This document shows positions 61,716 through 64,000 of a stretch of DNA of 64,000 nucleotides, one piece after another; the stretch's first letter is position 1, and each line of letters begins with the position of its first letter. The position numbers were made by a program, and so were the translations under genes. The DNA comes from Linum tenue (lineage: Eukaryota > Streptophyta > Magnoliopsida > Malpighiales > Linaceae), in contig CAMGYJ010000004.1 of NCBI GenBank assembly GCA_946122785.1, positions 16,390,150-16,454,149 of the forward strand. The letters are read 5' to 3'. The notes under the pieces are model-generated. The model had not been told where the DNA came from and made no database searches. It was given only the letters and a program-made list of their open reading frames with translations.

Positions 61716-63384
61716 ATTATATATTAATTGGCGAGTTTAGCTTAAGGGGTCTAGGCAAATACGGAAGGGTACACCTTATGCTTCTACGCACCCGCGTGCC
61801 TTTTGCCTGTTCTCAATATGCAACTACTCCATCTCAACACTCTTTGCCCCTTCGACGATTGGCTTGACGGCTAGCCAAGTTTCGGTCTACTTTCCCCTTC
61901 TTCCCCTTCCAGAAATCCTCTTCTACGACTGATTGGTGCCTATCCCACTGCCTTTTGCCCCAGTGATCCCTAGAGGTTGGGCAAGCTGGGATTGGAGATA
62001 GATAGCTGGAGAATCGAAGCTCCAAGCTTCTCCATGGCTTGGTTGTGATGACGATAGGTTTGTATTTCGTCTACACCTTCGTCTATGAACACATAGTGTT
62101 AGCTACCGCTCGAAAAGCCAAACTTTCACAGTTCACCGGGTGTGGGTTTGTTCAGTTGCGGGTTGGTGCATGAGATGCTCTCTGTCTCCGCTCGCCTGGG
62201 CTTTCTCCATTCCCGCGTCTTCTTCTCCGCAAAATCGAAACCATGTGGATAGGAGGAGAGTAATATACATACTTCTCAACGAGGTTCCTCACCTCCGTGA
62301 AATTGGAGCCCTAAGTAGATGAGCCTACCTTTTCTTAATGAACAACCAGAGTAGAGGAAGCTCTCATTGGTTCTACGGTATCTATTCAGAAGCCGGTTTA
62401 CATCCAATCAGGTAGATATAATATTACCTGGTGGATTATTGGAAATAAATAGGATGTCTATCTATGCATAATAGGAACATAGATAAGCCACGAATAACGA
62501 AAGAATCCCAGAGTGGGAAACACAAAGAAAGGAAGACACAGAATAGAGGAAGCAATGAGGCATAAGAAACCCCACACGGACACTCTCACCATCCCAAGGA
62601 CAGGAGAAAAGAAAATCGAAAAAAAGGAATAGGGGCACAGGGGAATAAATGCCCCATAGAGTTTTAGAGATTTGCTAATTACTTCTTAGTGAGCATTGTT
62701 GTCTCTCTTCTAACGAACTTTGATTTATATTAGGCTGGTCGTTTCAAAATCCAGATGTTGTGTTGTGGTTAAAACTCTGTTTCCCATTGGCAATATAGAT
62801 GCATGAGTTACACATGGCAGTGAGATAATGACACATGGCTACCTTCGTTCTTCAATAACATTCTGCTTTCACTTCACTACACTTACATTTTCCCATCTTA
62901 TTAGATATATTATAGTTTCATGTTGCATTTAAGGGGTAATTTAGAATCGATCTCAATGTTTGAGTGGTTTTGGTTGAAACAATTCCTAGAGTCACTACCA
63001 CCATTGCCTCAAGAGATGTTTGAAGCCGTGATATTAAAGCTATGCTGCTTAATTAGTAAGCATTACGTGATCAATAAATATACTGATTTTATCAATAAAT
63101 AATCATTAGTAACCATTCAAGTGGTTTGAATAGCAATGTTCATATACATCATTACTTCAATAGTTAAGGACACCATTGGTAAATCTTCTTAGATTGTTCA
63201 TAACATTATGTATTAGGCATTATGGTCGTTTTTCCCTTTACTCATGTGACTAATATGTTAGCTAGATAACCTTATTTAAACTCATAGAAAAATCATAAAA
63301 TTAGATAATTTGGATATTATGATTGTTAAAATATGTAAAAAAAAAATCAAACAATTTTAAAAAAATTAAGAACTAAATGTCTTA
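61716..63384. other. No gene seen; possible non-autonomous transposon body
   Basis: The stretch between the two 122-bp repeats. It has GC-richer parts (61740-62330) and AT-rich parts (62340-63384). Short frames occur but none has a recognisable domain, and no tRNA or rRNA is seen. It may include the body of the Helitron-like element whose plus-strand 3' end lies at 63385-63415. Confidence 0.4.
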
Positions 63385-63415
63385 CCCGCTGCAACGCGCG
63401 GGCCAATTTATCTAG
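63385..63415 (+). mobile_element. Helitron-like 3' terminus
   Basis: CCCGC-TGCAACGC-GCGGG (63385-63402) forms a 5-bp-stem hairpin. Nine bases later comes CTAG (63412-63415), followed by T. Hairpin plus CTRR end plus T matches plant Helitron 3' ends. No replication-helicase gene is present and the 5' end (TC) was not located. Confidence 0.5.
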
Positions 63416-63533
63416 TATTCTTACCCGTGTTTTGCGCCGGGATGAGTGAAAATTTGTGATTTAATAAGTGTTGATCCTCGAAATTCACGAAGATAATGGA
63501 ATTTCTAACAAATGCTAATCATAAATCTATTAT
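63412..63533 (-). repeat. Helitron-like terminal repeat, copy 2
   Basis: Second copy of the 122-bp repeat. On the minus strand the hairpin CCCGGCGCAAAACACGGG is intact and the end shares its CTAG with the plus-strand terminus at 63412-63415, so two 3'-type ends face each other. Confidence 0.45.
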
Positions 63534-63903
63534 GTTTGAAACATAAAGCATAGGTAAACTTCCACTTATAATGTAAGCAACCATATCTTCCTAAGTTTTT
63601 AAGCAACAAAGAAAGAAGTAAGGTTGATCCAAGGGTGAGCCTTTTATATCATACCCTATTATATCACATGAAATTTCCAGAATAAAAAAGTGCAGAAGGG
63701 AAAAACAATCTATTAAGTAAAATGGATCAAACAGAAAACTTACATCCATAGTATTGTTGTCTACAAACTACTAAGGCGAAAAAAACAATAAATTAAACCA
63801 TTACAGAAAGACAATTGATTGTTTGTCTCAATAATAATTTGACAAACTGTGAGGAGCATAGTAAAATTGAAACACATACATAATACTCGGATTTATGTAC
63901 ACC
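63534..63903. other. 3' flank of the gene at the window's right edge
   Basis: AT-rich, no reading frame of note. It probably holds the 3' untranslated region of the minus-strand gene ending at 63904. Confidence 0.45.
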
Positions 63904-64000
63904 CTACAATACAATCACTTGGCCAAAGAGCATTTGTTTGGCATCAAATCTCACAGATATAGCTGTGTCTGTTTCCGTGGGAAGATAAAAATCACCACCT
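63904..64000 (-). CDS. 3' end of an unidentified minus-strand gene (partial)
   Basis: The minus strand reads 31 codons from the window edge, GGDFYLPTETDTAISVRFDA then KQMLFGQVIVL, to a TAG at 63906-63904. Balanced composition, strong hydrophilic and hydrophobic alternation and the absence of stops suggest a genuine last exon. I cannot name the family. The rest of the gene is beyond 64000. Confidence 0.4.
   Translation of the reverse strand, partial: GGDFYLPTETDTAISVRFDAKQMLFGQVIVL

Noticed and set aside
61740..61830. Possible tRNA-like stretch (TTAGCTTAAGGGGTCTAGGC)
   Set aside because: No cloverleaf, no TTCGANNC arm and no matching acceptor stem could be found.

Overview
The window is nuclear DNA of a flowering plant, probably a eudicot. 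The evidence is an intron-split mitochondrial HSP70 gene with plant-type N and C termini, a Cassandra TRIM element carrying 5S-rRNA-like LTRs, an En/Spm (CACTA) transposon, and an LTR element with the Asp-tRNA primer site common in plant Athila-type elements. Species cannot be named from the sequence alone.

Roughly half of the window is one AT-rich tandem satellite with a 154-bp monomer. It occupies about 1-2679, 14105-36486 (with a 100-N assembly gap at 26833-26932) and 40734-49099, in all of the order of 215 monomers. The satellite is organised at several scales: 154-bp monomers, 308-bp dimers, 462-bp trimers, and multi-monomer blocks (about 1.38, 1.85, 2.0, 2.3, 2.46 and 2.77 kb) repeated almost unchanged. 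It carries no credible genes. The many open frames on its minus strand follow from the monomer sequence.

Two large foreign segments interrupt the satellite. The first (2677-14104) is a 5'-truncated, dead CACTA transposon with decayed tnp2 and Transposase_24-type genes. A Cassandra TRIM (4601 to about 5155) lies at an intron 3' end in its tnp2 gene. A short non-autonomous LTR retrotransposon (7928-11648, perfect 5-bp target duplication AGTGT) lies inside an intron of the second gene. The second segment (36487-40733) is a composite sitting inside a single satellite monomer. It contains 160 bp of unknown filler, a 2.8-kb copy of the sequence upstream of the window's own mtHSP70 gene (with an added 404-bp MITE), and a 1.28-kb foldback element with arms of about 600 bp.

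From 49100 onward the sequence is ordinary euchromatin-like DNA. Two decayed Ulp1/C48-protease-like genes face each other (49417-50211 plus, 51940-53640 minus). Next come weak exons of an unidentified minus-strand gene (about 54127-56250) and the original copy of the duplicated block (55469-57797). An intact six-exon mtHSP70 gene follows (58114-60740), with a TATA box and heat-shock-element-like motifs. After it come Helitron-like termini (61594-61715, 63385-63533) and the last exon of a minus-strand gene that leaves the window at 64000.

The only gene that looks intact and functional is mtHSP70. The rest documents how a satellite array grows and captures DNA next to a gene-bearing region, possibly at a pericentromere. 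That location is inference, since no chromosomal position is known.
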